Counted from the first letter of the stretch, positions 11,412 through 24,275 are shown. The stretch: DNA of 64,000 bases from Linyphia triangularis (GCA_963978545.1 OZ021721.1:101288366-101352365); one strand, 5' to 3'. Notes: generated by a model not told the origin, from the sequence alone. Made by a program: numbers and translations.

Positions 11412-11787
11412 AATTTTAAGCTTATCCAGACAGGAAAATTAACTTTAATGGAAAATATGGGCTGCTCTTTGGACATTTATCACTCTAAGATTTACCCTGA
11501 GAGCAATTTTGATCAAAGAACACTCTATTTAAGGATCTTCAAGAACAGATAATGATTAAACTTATAAATAGTTACAAGATTGAACTTCCAATTGAAAAAG
11601 GAAAAAAATAAATAAATAAAACAAGATGAGACCGGCCTACTTTCACCTAAGAATTTTAAGCTTATCCAGACAGGAAAATTAACTTTAATGGAAAATATGG
11701 GCTGCTCTTTGGACATTTATCACTCTAAGATTTACCCTGAGAGCAATTTTGATCAAAGAACACTCTATTTAAGGATCTTCAAGAACA
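11412..11787. repeat. Perfect 136-bp direct duplication
   Basis: Bases 11412-11547 and 11652-11787 read identically with an offset of 240. Between them lies a 104-bp unique spacer. No terminal repeats or coding frame is associated. Complete identity amid diverged DNA means a very recent duplication or an assembly artefact. Confidence 0.85.
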
Positions 11788-11984
11788 AACTGAAGGGTGA
11801 GGTAAAAAGTTCTAATTAGGGTGTTATGTGATGAAATCCATGATTTAATTTCCCGCTGTCCTTGTATAAACCTCCTAAATATAAAGGAAGCATGATCCAG
11901 ATGACAATAATGAATTCCTTTGAAATCTTGAAGAAAAAAAAAGACCCTAGTTCACAGTTGACAAGTTATTTGTAACGTTTTCAC

Positions 11985-12195
11985 TACCAACCTTTTAACA
12001 AGGTTTACACTGTAAAACTTTTCATAATAAGCTTGCTACAAAGTTTATACTGTATAGTGCAAATTTCTAAGGGTTGCTATCGTAATCCTTTTCACCAAAC
12101 CCTCGTTATAAGAGTTACCCTGTAACCTTGTTACTGCAAGCCTAACGGCAAGTAAATAACAAGGTTTTCATAAACTTGCATGCTATTTGGGAAAT
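11985..12195. repeat. AAGGTT/CTTGTC palindromic repeat, locus 1
   Basis: Alternating AACCTTGTTA-, ACAAGGTTT- and CTTGC-type words with internal complementarity. It ends GCATGCTATTTGGG at about 12178-12192, close to the GCATGCTATCTGGG end seen at the other two loci (30887-31375 and 38375-38755). It appears to be a shorter or truncated member of that family. Confidence 0.55.
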
Positions 12196-12282
12196 GGCCA
12201 CCAGATCTATAACAAAAAGGATAAGCATGACAAATAAATGCAGTTTTGGTTCACATTATATTTTAGGGCAAATAGGAACATA

Positions 12283-12412
<130 letters not shown>

Positions 12413-12519
12413 AACTTACAATTTAAGGAAAAGAACCATTCTGCTTGCTGATAGAAATAAATAGGTTGGATTTTTTCTTGCGCAAAAGCTACAAGAGTGC
12501 TATACTGCATCGTAATATC

Positions 12520-12628
12520 CCCTAATAGCACACATCCTCCCAGGGAGGTCAATAGGAAGTCCCCAGTCATCCCCGGGACTACGAATGACTTCCCAGGGAC
12601 CTCCCTGGGAGGATGTGTGCTATTAGGG
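12520..12628. mobile_element. 109-bp near-palindrome with perfect 31-bp arms
   Basis: The left arm CCCTAATAGCACACATCCTC... (12520-12550) is exactly complementary to 12598-12628. The interior adds partial pairing (GGAAGTCCCC with GACTTCCC). ATC borders both sides, a possible 3-bp target duplication. GC content is far above its surroundings. It is probably a miniature inverted-repeat element. Confidence 0.75.
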
Positions 12629-12859
12629 ATCGATTCGACATGAATCAAAATTTCAGAGTGGGAAGGGGGAGGGGGTGCTTTGCGTCAAAAGACAAATACC
12701 CACAATTGCGTTACGAATTGGAGAAAACACAGAGGTATCATACCAGGTTCAATGAAAGCCAATGCCAAACTATATGTTACATCACTACCATAGTGATTGA
12801 CTTAAAAAACAAGATACACAGACATAAATGGGATTAAGGTTACCCTCTACAATATATTT

Positions 12860-13760
12860 CAGAAATGAATCCATAACTCTGAAATGACTCAAATGTGAAA
12901 CAGTAAGAGATAGAAAGAAGAGACAGATAATACACTATCTGGCCAAAAGTATTCGGACACCTTTCTAAAGAAGTAGTAGCATCATGGTTTGGCCTGGGTC
13001 CTTTAGTTCAAGTGGTTGGAAACACGAGCTCTGAGATGTATGTAGACATTTTAGACAATACTGCTCTTCCAGCTATATGGCAATATTTCGGGTAAGGTCC
13101 ATTTCTCTTCCAGAAGGATGACTGCTTCATTCACACGTCGACATCTGGGCAGTCAAGGTTTGACGTAATGTGTAATCAAAAATTGGACTGGCCTTCTAAA
13201 AGCCCCGATCTAAATTCTATCGAACACATTCGGGACGAATTAGAAAGTTTATTATGCAACCAGCCAAATCGACCTTCCGCACTGCCAGCACTCACCTCAT
13301 CTGTGAAGGACGTTTGGAATTCAATTCATACGGCCACCTATCAAAAACTGGTGGAAAGTCTCCTTAGACGTTTGCAAGCTGTCATCGATGCAAAAGGGGG
13401 ACCAACATCATATTAATATATGCCGCAGGAATCTCCGAATCCGTACCACTGCGTGTCCGGATACTTTTGACCACATATTGTATGTTGAATGGACAGGTAT
13501 GGAATTTTAAATACACTGGTTATAAAAAATTATTGATGGGAGTAAATTTGATGACGGCTGTAAATGGTTTATTGATGAATTCCATTTTCATTTGGATGAA
13601 TTTGTCAATAAACGAAACTGGTGGACATAGAGCACCGAAATCCCGTCTGTGTGTCATCCAAAACCACTATTCTGTAAAGTTACCATTTGGGCCGCACTAT
13701 CTGTTAAGCGGGCTCAAAGGGACCTTTTCACGAGAAAAAATATAAACTCATTCTATTATA
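12860..13760. repeat. Dispersed repeat hosting the Tc1 derivative; relative at 18640-18920
   Basis: Sequence on both sides of the Tc1 copy matches 18640-18760 in the same direction. In addition, 13640-13700 matches the complement of about 18845-18910 (AATAGTGGTTTTGGATGACA against AATGCAGTGGTTTTGAAAGA). The mixed orientation implies a rearranged copy. No protein is recognised. Confidence 0.5.
12933..13480 (+). mobile_element. Tc1-type deletion derivative, copy 2
   Basis: Same element as at 1995-2541: ends CACTATCTGGCCAAAAG and CAATATGTGGTCAAAAG, TA on both sides (12931-12932, 13481-13482), and a remnant frame containing DWPSKSPDLNSIEHIRDELE. Here the NPIEH motif has decayed to NSIEH. It is inserted in a repeat whose flanks (AGATAGAAAGAAGAGA on the left, TATGGAATTTTAAATA on the right) occur joined, without the insertion, at about 18680-18740. 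Confidence 0.85.
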
Positions 13761-14187
13761 TACAGAGTTTACAACAATATGTTGCCACGTTATAATATTG
13801 TAACTAATTTTGCAAACCACTGTATTTAAAATTCAACTTGATTATCCAAAATATCCCTTGTCTCTTCTCTAGGTCTTACACTTTTTGAATTAATGTCATT
13901 TCAAAGTTATGAAGAACTTCCTAAACGCTCCTGTATGTATAGAAAAGTGTGTGCTTATGTATTTATGTGTGTATGTTTTTCATAGAAAGCAACAGTTTTA
14001 TTCCTATCTTGATGAAACTTTGCTCACTCAATTTTCTAAACAAGAGAAAGATTCATGGCTATCTGAAATTTCGAAAAATACTCTGCTCTCTCCTTTTTCA
14101 CCACTTTGAGATATACTGATGCAATTTCAACCGGTTTTTTTCTATACGTATCTAGATTATCAGGAACATAATTTCATTACAATATTT

Positions 14188-14357
14188 AACGGTGTAGTGG
14201 TTAGCGTGCTAGCTTCTAGACCACGAGGTTGCGGGTTCGAGTCCCGTGTTAGGCATGGGTGTTTGTAAATGTGTGTTGGCTTGTCTAATGACGAATGTTT
14301 CGGCGCATTATAGCCCTCGTGTTGCTGACGGCGCCAGATAATCTGAATACAACCAAC
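14188..14357 (+). mobile_element. tRNA-derived SINE, copy 2, 5'-shortened
   Basis: Same family as the copy at 11155-11329, with B-box GGTTCGAGTCCCG and the same body. The first dozen bases of the A-box side are missing (starts AACGGTGTAGTGG). Flanked by a 13-bp duplication CATTACAATATTT at 14175-14187 and 14358-14370. Confidence 0.9.
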
Positions 14358-14471
14358 CATTACAATATTTTTTTAAGTATAGGTAGTGAAATAACAGGAT
14401 AGGAGGTTAAAAGGGTCATGCTAATAATTTACAATCATGTGAACCATTTTAAGCCGAGTTATATCGAAAAA

Positions 14472-16308
14472 CACTGACGGTCGTAGCTTCCGGAATTCTC
14501 AACCCGGAGTTATAGGATCTCAAGCCCCCAGAAAACTGGTCTCAACTCGAGGTTTAGCGAAAGTCGTTGACTTCGGCTATTTTCAACACCGAGTTATGTC
14601 AACCTAGAATTCATAAACTCAGCTAAAGTCAACCCCCCCTCGCAAGCACGGTTGAGACTGAATTTCCTAACCTGCCCATGCGCAGAGGATAAATTTGTTA
14701 AGTTTGTTTTGGATTTTTGTGCTGTAGTCATGACTCTTGTTTTGCGAAGTAATTAAACGTTTGCGGTGCTTCCTTAACAATAGATTCCGTGAAACATGAA
14801 TGATTTGAAATTGTTAGCTGGCCTTGGAGTTTTTGGAGCAATTGGAAAGTAGTAGGAAAAAAAAGGGGGGGGGGGGGGAGATTACGTGTGGATTAGTTTT
14901 CTACATATGATCACTTGGACGTTCATCAAAAGGTCTTCAAATCCGGAGGGTAAATCCACTGCAGATGAACAATTGCCGGTGACTCTCATCTTAAGACGGC
15001 GACTTTGCCACCGGCAGTTTTTACTTTCAATGACCCATATGTATTACATAGGGTAATGAAAGTATTGTATTCGTAAAAAAAAAATTCGATTTTTTTTTTT
15101 TTTTGCATTTCTCCGCGTTTTGGAACATCCTGATCTCAAAAGAGTGATCTAGAAAAAATGTCTTTCTGTGTATATGTAGTCAGCACAACTCCCGAACAAA
15201 TTGACTAACAATGTTCAAATTTGGTGTGAGGGTTGTTGGTGGCCATTGGACCTACCATTAAAGGTTTCCGTCAAAATCGCGCATGCGCATAAGGTAGCTG
15301 CCATTGAAAAAAATCATGTTTTTCAATGATTGCTAAAAAACGATTCCAACGATTTTGATAAAATTCGCTGTGCTAATGCCTCTTAAGGTGTTCTAAACAT
15401 CCCCCCCTCCAAAATTCCCGTAAAAATGCTTTAATGGTGAAAAAAGTTGAAAAACGAATGCCTTCAACACAGAATTTTCTTTCCTTGAGCATAGCTCATC
15501 GGCGATCATTTCTTTACCTCTCCGCAGTTTCACTTATAAGAAAGGACAATATAAGAATCATCGATATTATTCTTATATTACCCTTTCTTGTAAGTGAATT
15601 TTTTTGCCATTTTCTAAAATTGTTCAGGAATTTTTTTTAATTTCTTTTTTAAAGATCCGTACAAGAGTTATCGCAAAAAAAATATCGCCCAACTGGCCAT
15701 TTTTTCTAATCGAATGATGGAAATATAAAAACGATAAATGACACAAATCCACATCAGTAATATACTGTAATTAAAAGCTGTGCGATGTTCTGCACCCCTA
15801 GTTTTACTCGCCTTGTACCACTCCAGGATTTGTTTAACAGACCATTTTATTGTGACAATCATAGACGCATTAAATGCATCCGTGACAGCGACAAATTCTG
15901 CATGTTTCTGGCAAAACGAAGTTTTATTGGTTTCCTTGCACTCAATAACATTAATTCTTTCTTTGATTAATTCTAACAACACATTTCTTTTCATATGGAG
16001 TGTAAAGTGCTCTTTTTTTTTTTTTTTTCCTTCTTTGTAAATTACACTTTATTTTTCACGTTAAACACAAGATGAACACAAGACCAAAGCATTCTGGGAA
16101 CGAAAATCCCATGACAATTCTAGACCAATTCCAAGTTGTTCTTCAAGTCTGAGTTGAGTAACATGGAGTTTATAAGCCCTGTATTGAAAAATCCCGAAGA
16201 CTACCGTTTTTTTAACCCCAGGTCAAAAGGCTCTCGACCCACAGCTTATGAACTCAGGGCTATAGTAGCGAGGTTGAGGTTACGGGAAACTACGGCCGTG
16301 AGTCACTG
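14472..16308. mobile_element. Probable inverted-repeat transposon, coding capacity lost
   Basis: The left end (CACTGACGGTCGTAGCTTCC) resembles the complement of the right end (CACGGCCGTAGTTTCCCG) and the similarity continues through CTCAACC. Its internal part 15040-15420 is also present at 29505-29860 in the same orientation. A minus-strand frame at 15668-15994 has no recognisable motif. Ends are diverged, so limits are approximate. Confidence 0.4.
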
Positions 16309-16562
16309 AAGTTGGTGCTAGCAGCTTCAGAGAGTATTTAATAAGTATATGCAAAGCATAATGATTAACTCATCTGCATTCTTGAGTACACCGGATGACG
16401 TCGGTCTTTATATCTAATCTGACAATAACTGGTTCTATAAATAAACATTATTTACTATTATAATATATTTCTTTCACATTTTAAATTTAAGTTAACATGT
16501 GTTCATGTATTCTTCTTTTTAAGTTTATAAGTCAATAAGATTTTTATTTAAATTTTTTTTAC

Positions 16563-16701
16563 CAATATCCACGTCCATCTTTTGTGATGTAGCGTGTGTT
16601 GAAACTAGTCTCCATAAATTGTTTTCAACCATGAATCGAGTGTAGATTGTTTGCTTTACTGTATACTCAGGTTTGGAGTAATTTGCTGGAAAAATGTCCC
16701 C
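16563..16701 (-). CDS. Cys-loop channel exon E: loop B to loop C region
   Basis: A 139-bp exon with acceptor tttcag immediately upstream and donor GTAAAA downstream. It enters in phase 0 and leaves in phase 1, which fits exons D and F exactly. The 46 codons start GDIFPANYSKPEY, include NNLWRLVS and end KMDVDI. In nicotinic receptors this segment carries loop C with a pair of adjacent cysteines. Here there are no cysteines, so it is not an alpha-type subunit. Too short and open at both ends to be found by a length-filtered frame search; it was found by looking for the missing link between D and F. Confidence 0.8.
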
Positions 16702-16995
16702 CTGAAACCGTACAACACGTTTAATAATGGTTAAAAGTACATCACATATAAAAAGTTAAAATTATTTTAAAAATGAGAATTGATTGCAATATTTTTTCTA
16801 ATGGAGTGCCAATCAAAATTTTCTGTATTTTAAGAATGAAAAACTAACCCATAAAAACTAAGTTTTTGATTTAAATCCTTAAATATCAGTGTTAATTTTT
16901 AAGTGAAAGTGTAACTTTTTTAATGATTTTGAGTTCAAGTTCTCATAGTATCTGACCACTACGAAGAAAACCATCGATTCCGTGCCATTGAGAAT

Positions 16996-17379
16996 ATTCC
17001 TATGGGGCTTTATAATAGATCGCGTCTACATTCCGCCCTTACCTAATGATTTGACAGAGTTGAGACACAGAATTGAAGAGGCTATTTCTTCCATTACACT
17101 GGACTTGTTAACCAAAGTGTGGGACAAATTTGAGTCACAGAATTGAAGAGGCTATTGCTTTCATTACACCGGACTTGTTAACCAAAGTGTGGGACAAATT
17201 TGAGTCACAGAATTGAAGAGGCTATTGCTTTCATTACACCGGACTTGTTAACCAAAGTGTGGGACAAATTTGAGTCACAGAATTGAAGAGGCTATTGCTT
17301 TCATTACACCGGACTTGTTAACCAAAGTGTGGGGTAAATTTGACTATAGGTTGGATGCCGTGTAACCAAAGGTGCACAT
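16996..17379 (+). pseudogene. 3' end of a mariner-superfamily transposase with tandem expansion
   Basis: The first frame reads FLWGFIIDRVYIPPLP, then ELRHRIEEAI and LLTKVWDKF. The final part reads RVTKGAHIEHL then stop, after a small deletion. This is the C-terminal tail of a large arthropod family of IS630/mariner-type transposases (typical tail DYFLWGYVKD...RVTNGAHIEHL, from memory). A 70-bp segment of the tail is repeated four times, and because 70 is not a multiple of three each copy shifts frame. The DDE core is absent. Confidence 0.65.
17062..17341. repeat. Four tandem 70-bp units inside a transposase relic
   Basis: Units start at 17062, 17132, 17202 and 17272. The last three are nearly identical (GAGTCACAGAATTGAAGAGG...) and the first is slightly diverged (GAGACACAG..., TTTCTTCC for TTGCTTTC). 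The unit is a piece of the transposase tail, so the array arose by local duplication of coding sequence. Confidence 0.9.
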
Positions 17380-17389
17380 ATTGAACATT

Positions 17390-18630
17390 TGTAAGAAAAC
17401 TAGTTTAGTTTACCTTCAATTTGATGTATGATTTGTTATAAATAATCTAAATTAAACTGTTATAATATACCATTGAAACTGGGATATTCTTTTACGGTCA
17501 CGCTGTATAATGGATATTGATTTAAAAAAATTAACGCATGTGAAATGTAGTTTATTGGGACTTTATTTCTAAAGAAATCATGAGTGATCCTTTTTTGAGG
17601 CACTTTTTAACTAATGTAAATAAGGCTAAAGTAGAGTTAATTTTTCTAAAACGTGATAATTTGAATTAAAAATAGGGTATTTTCGATATAAAATTATCCT
17701 AAAAAATAATTATCCCAAAAAGTAATTTATTTGATATCATTTCTCACTTGTTAGCACAAGCATTGTAGCAAAAATGTATCCATTGTTGATTGTAATAAAA
17801 TAAAATCACATTTAAGTTTAAATACAAAAACAGTATAATTTTCCCAAATGATTACTTCTGGATTGTCCAGTAATGCTTGTGTGAAAAATACCTTTAGCAT
17901 AAATTAAGATTTAAAAAATAAAATTCTAAGAAAACACTGGAGGTAAAACATGGTTCTTTCAGAAATGTCTAATCCAGTTCATTATAAATATTATAAAGTT
18001 TCATTCACAAACACCAACAAAGCACAAATGACAAATTTTATAGAGGCCGACATATTCATTTTATAGCGGCAACTTTCCATAAAAGAAAAAAAATGAGTTG
18101 CATAACTAGTTTAAACATTTAAAAAATTGATATTTCTTAAGAATTCACAATTTTTAAACAAGTAGTTTTTGCAATATTTCTACATATATGCTTAGTGAAT
18201 AATTTTTTTTAATTTCTTTTTTAAAAATATTTCTATTGACAACAGTTATTATATGATAAGGTAATTTATGAAAAATGTCTTTATTGCTCTGGGAGTATTG
18301 TAAATGGCGATTTTTTAAAGACTATAAGTTACAATGCCATTAAAGATAAAACTATTTTGTGTTTTTTGTTAATAGAGTACATAGTATTCTATATACATGT
18401 AAGGTTGCCTAGTATCTAAAATTGGATTATCCAATTTTTTTGGTAGGTTTCCTCCTAGAATACAAATTAACTTATTCTAGTATATATCTGTGGTTGAATA
18501 TTATTGAAACAGTAACTTCCCCCAAGAAATTATACCATATTGTATTATCTATTGTACCCAACCAAAAATACAATTGTTTTTAGAAAGAGATACGGACGTT
18601 TTTAAACAATAAAATGAGTAGATGCAGGGT
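17390..18630. other. AT-rich intronic DNA of the channel gene, no feature seen
   Basis: Only short frames, long A and T runs. It lies in the intron between exons D and E. Confidence 0.5.
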
Positions 18631-18954
18631 CTTTCTGAAAGGTTCCCTAACTTTGAAATGACGTAATTGCAAAATACCGCGAGATAGAAAGAAGAGAGTA
18701 GTGGTATCTTGGATACTCCTGTATGGAATTTTAAATATACTCATTTATCAAACTTAGCTGCAATACTGAAATGTAGCAAGAAATTTTTGAAATACCTGAA
18801 ATAAGTGGTATGAGTTTATTGTTTCCCTCATATAATGAAAGATTACTGTACTGGATAGTGCAGCCCAAACGGTCATTATTGTAGAATGCAGTGGTTTTGA
18901 AAGACACTCATACGGGTTACAAGCCGATATTTTCCAGTTTATTTATTCACAAAT

Positions 18955-20060
18955 TAGTTCAAAACATAATATATCCCATAAAATAGTTTTCAATAGAAAT
19001 CCTTTATATGCATTACCAATTTTTATATTAATTTAAAGCGCATTTCTGTTGTCAGAATGTGCTTGGTGTTGGCCTCTAATTTTAAATATTAAAAATATCC
19101 TTATCAGCAAAATTTTCGGTTAAACTACTTTTCCAAAATTTATTCATTAAAAATTATTGGGAATTTATGCATTCGCATCTAAATATCTTTTATTTATTCT
19201 GATTAAAGCAATTTTATTATTTATTTATTAAAAAAAATTTGACAGCAAGAAAGAGTTTCCACAATTATCGGCTAAATACTATTTCAGCGCGATTGGATGA
19301 CGGCTAGTTGGTTTGTTAGTATTCCGTAAAAGCGACCTTTTAGTGACAGTGACATCCGCCAAAATTTGATAGAATGCATTGTCATCGACATTGAATATAT
19401 TTTCAAAGTTTCAGGTCGATTGAATGACGGCAAGGGGGTTTATAGCACTTTCGAAGATTTGCCCGCCGTTGGCAAACATACATACACACAAAATCGAAGT
19501 TAATAAAAAGGATTTAAAAACATAACCCATAAAAATATTTTTTTAATATTTTTATAATTTTAATAGTTTTTATAATTCATTCATTAACACAACGCGGATT
19601 CTGTAAACAGTGTGTGTATGGTGTTTGCGTCTAATTTTAAATATCAAAAACATTTCTATCAGCAAAATGTGAGGCAAACTATTTTTCAAAATTTATTCAT
19701 TAAAAACGAATGTGAATTTATGCCCTCATATCCAAATATATTTTATTTATTCTGTTTAAAACAGTTTTATTATTTATTTATAAAACAATTTTGGCAACAG
19801 GAAAGAGTTTCTTCAATGATCGGTTAAATGCTATTTCTGCGCGATTGGATGACGGCAAGTTGGTTTGTTAGTATTCCATAAAAACGACTTTTTAGAGCCA
19901 TTGACAGCCTCCAAAATTTTTTAGAATGCATTGTCATCGACATTGAATCTATCTTCCAAGTTTCAGGCCGATTGAATGAAGGCAAGGGGGTTAATAAAAC
20001 CTCCGCAGATTTGCCCGCCATCTACAAATATACGTACACACAAAATCGAAGTTAATATAA
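18955..20060. repeat. Tandem pair of a ~545-bp unit
   Basis: Unit 1 (about 18955-19500) and unit 2 (about 19500-20055) share TCTAATTTTAAATAT.AAAAA, TTTATTCATTAAAAA, GAAAGAGTTTC and GCGATTGGATGACGGC. They also share TGGTTTGTTAGTATTCC, offset 545. A single related copy lies at 58080-58590. The second half is the complement of the 3540-4110 repeat. Confidence 0.7.
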
Positions 20061-21584
20061 AGCATTTAAAAATGAACTTCATTTGTATATCATACACAGT
20101 AGTTATCAAATTTTCTTAAATCAATCAATTTCGCAAACAGGTTTATTTAAAATTCTTTAGCTGTCGATCTTTAGTTGACCACTTGTCCTTTTTCTCACTC
20201 TCACGCAGCTATGTCAATTAAAAGTTATGGATTGCTTTATGAAGGGCCCTAAACATTAAAAAATAAACTATTTTCTATTGTTACTGTAAAAATACAGTTT
20301 AATAATAATAATAAAAAGGCTTTTATTTTATGGGCATTTTCTAGCAAGTGAACAATATATGTCCCATTTCCTTTGCAATTTTATTTTTGTAGATAAATAC
20401 TAAAAATTTATTTCGGTTATTGTTTTACACACAAAATAAAATTTTCTGCTCTTAAAACCCCATCATATGGAGTTAAACAAAATTTTTATCAGTATTAAAT
20501 GGTACCAAAATATCCCTTCCTTCTCCATACACTGTTTTCAGTGTACAACAAGTCAGAAAAATGAAATCTGTATTTATTCCTCTTAGATAATATCATTTTA
20601 AAATATTTATAAGTGAATCATTGATTTACAATTTTAATTATTCACCAACGTATTCATTGTTTTATCATATATACTTTGAAATGTTGGTCACTTGCTTTGC
20701 ATCTCTTTCTTCCCTTAGAATGTAGTTCACTTTCTACTCAGTAGATAGCACCACTATCAGCTAAAACGTTATCAGCTAAACAATTTCAATACGAACCCCT
20801 ATTTTTTATGTTTTCATTCGATTTAGAATACTTAGTTTACCCTATATACTTAATTTCATCTCATTTTGTTGAGAAACACATCGCTTATGAGCGAAAATGT
20901 TTTGATCGATCTCGAGGGCAAATCTCTTAAGCATTGGAAGAAGCAAACGTTTTGCGCGCTTCAAGAAGTAATCTAGAAGGTCCCTTAAAGTGAGCTTTTT
21001 TACATTTTTGCAAAAATATTGAGAACCAAAAGTCAAAATGGAATAACAAAAATTCCTGGAGGGGTTTTCGACCATGATAATTCTAATGAAGGCAAAAAAA
21101 AAAAAAAAAAATATTAAAAAACTGGAAATAAAAATTGCACAAATATATTAACTATTTAAGAATTTATGACTAAAAAAACAAATTGTATAATACAGCATTA
21201 ATTAAATTGCTAACCACTCATCAGAAAATTATGAAATTTGGTTTTTAGACGTTTTTTTGGATTCTAAATCTAAATATGGTATAATATTATGGAGTTGCCA
21301 TTGAACTTTTAAAATTTGGTTTAGTTTTAATGTGTAGACGACTCCTCATGATGAAAAAAATTATAAACAATTAATAAAAACCTTCCACAATTTACAACGG
21401 TATTTGTCGTTCTAAATTTCTTCAATTAGAATACAAGATATAGCCATCGTTCGGATTTTTTTTTTGCGTGCTGTACAATATTATTAATAATATTTGCAAA
21501 TAAAAATATCATTCTGATAAGGTTAAACAAATTTCCCAATCTAAATTATTCACTTACTGAAGAATGCACGTAATTTTTTCTTAC

Positions 21585-21750
21585 CTCATCACTGAATAAA
21601 ACGACTATAACCTTGCAGGTATGTCTATCAAAGGGGAAAAACTTCAAGTTTGGAATGCAGGATGTTTGAAGTACATAACGGGGGGCCCATCCAACTGCAT
21701 TTTTTAATAAAAACACTTTTGTCTTAAGTGTCATTTCGTCTTTTTCAACT
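21585..21750 (-). CDS. Cys-loop channel exon D: Cys-loop
   Basis: A 166-bp exon with acceptor cttttttttag and donor GTAAGA. It encodes the signature disulfide loop SCIPNLKFFPFDRHTC: two cysteines separated by 13 residues, with FPFD at the canonical place. Ahead of it lies VGWAPRYVLQT, equivalent to V.WTPP in nicotinic subunits. It enters in phase 2, completing the AG left by exon C to give Arg, and leaves in phase 0. After the loop, the position of the loop-B tryptophan is Phe (VVLFSDE). This exon alone identifies the family. Confidence 0.9.
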
Positions 21751-22069
21751 CTAAAAAAAGAAACATTTTGCTGTTAATTCATTGTTGCTGGAAAGCATTT
21801 GGATGTGTATGATGTTATAAGTTTTTATGAGGCAATAAGATTTTATCTTTCAATTTTACACGATATTTAATTTGACCACTTGAAATTTGCTTGGTTATTT
21901 TGGGTGACTCACTTATTAAGGTATATAATTTAAAGAATGACTAATGTATAGTTGCTAAAACTATTGTTGCAGAAATTGTCTGTATATATTGTAAATAGTG
22001 ACGTATTATTTTAAAACTCTATTGTAATTTATTTTAACTTATTTTATTTATCAGCAGTGATTATACAGG

Positions 22070-22430
22070 TTAGAAAAAGGTGGCAACACCTAAAGCAATC
22101 GAGCAATTTCGAGATGTTTTTTTTTCCGACGAATTGGCTGGAAATTTCGCGAATGTTCTCTCGTGCCAAGTATAAATAAGACTGGAGATCGGGAAAGTTT
22201 TCAGATTGACTTCGGACTTCTATGAAAGCTGATCGCTTTGTTTACCTACTAGAGTGGACTTGTATAATCGCTGTTTTCAAAGTTGTTCTTGCTGAAGCTT
22301 GTGAGAGATTACACTGTTGTCTGTGAATAAATTTTGTGCCTGTGAAGAGTGAATAAGTAGTAGTTTTCATCTTAAAAAACTGTGTCATCATTGCCTCCGT
22401 GGAAAAATTCATAACACTATATTGTTTTAT
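22070..22430 (+). mobile_element. Possible solo LTR
   Basis: The stretch has the layout of an LTR: a TATA box (AAGTATAAATAAGAC at about 22168-22182), a transcribed part, an AATAAA signal at 22326-22331 and a GTGAAGAGTGAATAAG tail. It is less AT-rich than the neighbouring intron. No primer-binding site or internal region follows and no target duplication was found, so the call is tentative. Limits are approximate. Confidence 0.35.
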
Positions 22431-24275
22431 AGTTTTGGAATATCTAAGGCATTTATTACAATACAAAAAGGCTCTTTTTTAAAAATTATACCTGACTCGA
22501 ATAATTAAAAATTGTATACGTATATTTCAATGAGAAATGTAGACGAAAATATAATTTCAACAAATGTTTTAATTCTAAAACAAATAAAGTAGTTAAAAAC
22601 TAGTTACACAAATTTTATTAGAGTTTATGACACGTTGCTACATTTAATAGTTTATGTTAAAAACAAATATTATTATTAACAAGTAAATATTGTCTTTATT
22701 TATGATTTAGTGATGTGGGTTCGTCAACGTAGCAGAATCTGTAAGCGTATATTATGTTGACCGAGATCAGGGCCTGTTTTTGTCCCCTCACAGCTCAGCT
22801 TCTATAATAGCTAGAATCCTGATTTATTTTTCATCTGGCGTGACTTAGGTGTGTAGACAAAAGGGGAAAAAAAACATTATTGAACAATGTAACCTGGCGT
22901 AATATTACTTAAGAAATTAACGAAGCCACCAGGATTCTTTTTTTTTTATATGATCAAAACAAACAACCTAAAACAAAGACGGTTTGACGAATATTGGTCA
23001 TTATTTTTCTCAGTTTGGTTAAAGATTGTGCATTTTGTTTGGACATATAATTTAAGTTGTACTGTAAAAGTAATATACTTAGAAATAAGTAAAATTTAAG
23101 CATACTTTCTAGTAAACAGTTTTTATCAAAACTCATAAACCTCAAACTTCAACTTTCAGTAAGACAAACACTCATATTTAAAAATTAAATTTTAAATACA
23201 TCAGAAGTTAAGAAAGATTAGAAGTTATGAAATCTAATAGTTGCCACTAAGCGGTCGCATTTTAATTCTTTGGTGCGCTTTGCAAAGTAAACAAATTAGA
23301 TATTATTGTGAGAAACTCGTTTAGGAAATTAGCACATGACAGGTAACCATATTTCAAAATTATCTCACTTGAAATATATTGATTTGAAATTAGATTATTT
23401 CTATAAAATTCTAGCCTTCCATGTTGATCTTACAGGCTTTTTTCCCATTAACACCAATTCAGTTCTTCGTATTCAAAGTAACCTTAAGAAAAGAAACGCA
23501 GTCATTTAGTGGCAACAATTTAATAGCTCATTATATAGAGGCAATAATATAATTGCGCACAATAATAGATCGATATATCGTTAGTCCATCGGATGATATA
23601 GCTGGAATATCTGTCATATATCTGAGGTATATTGTTCACAGCATGAGTAATTTCGAAACAAAATTATTGTATTAATAAAACAAATTCAGACTTTATTGTT
23701 TAAAGTTGCCTAGTACTTTTATTTAAATAATCTATACACTCCTTTTACTTCTTAGTGTCTTGTATAGTTGTATTAAATTTAGAATAGAATAAATTTTAGA
23801 AAAAGTACAATTTAAGTGAAATTTCTTAACAAACATAACTACCTTAAGCAACAATTCCGATTATTACAGTCTGGAGCCCTTTGTTCGGCCCTTTTTGGCT
23901 AATATGTCTTTCTTTTCCTCTAAAGACATTTCGACATTTATCCAAGGTAAATCTGATTTTTCTCAAAATAATATCTCGTCGGTGCCTCCAGATGAACGCT
24001 GCGGTTCGTAGACAATCAGACTATTCAAAATGTCATTTAATTTGATTTTATTGTATTAACATGAGAGAGCAAAACATACGTCTTGTCTCGTCAAGAATAG
24101 AACAAAAATGCGCTTTTGAGATAAGAATAAGAGATAAGATACATAGAACTATATACACTAGCTCCCTCTCACGAGGGGCCAACATTTGGGTGCTTTGGGT
24201 ACTCGGAACATGCTCCAAACACAGACTAAAAAGTTAAAATATTAAAAAAATAAAAAAATCTTTAATTATATTTAC
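22431..24275. other. Channel-gene intron DNA, no feature seen
   Basis: No protein motif, no inverted ends. Short frames only. Confidence 0.5.

Noticed and set aside
15668..15994. 108-codon minus frame
   Set aside because: No recognisable motif and located in a decayed repeat also present at 29.5-30.2 kb.
20842..21075. 77-codon minus frame (KLTLRDLLDYFLKRAKR...) considered as a channel exon
   Set aside because: Not similar to any part of a Cys-loop receptor and lies between exons D and E, which already join in phase.
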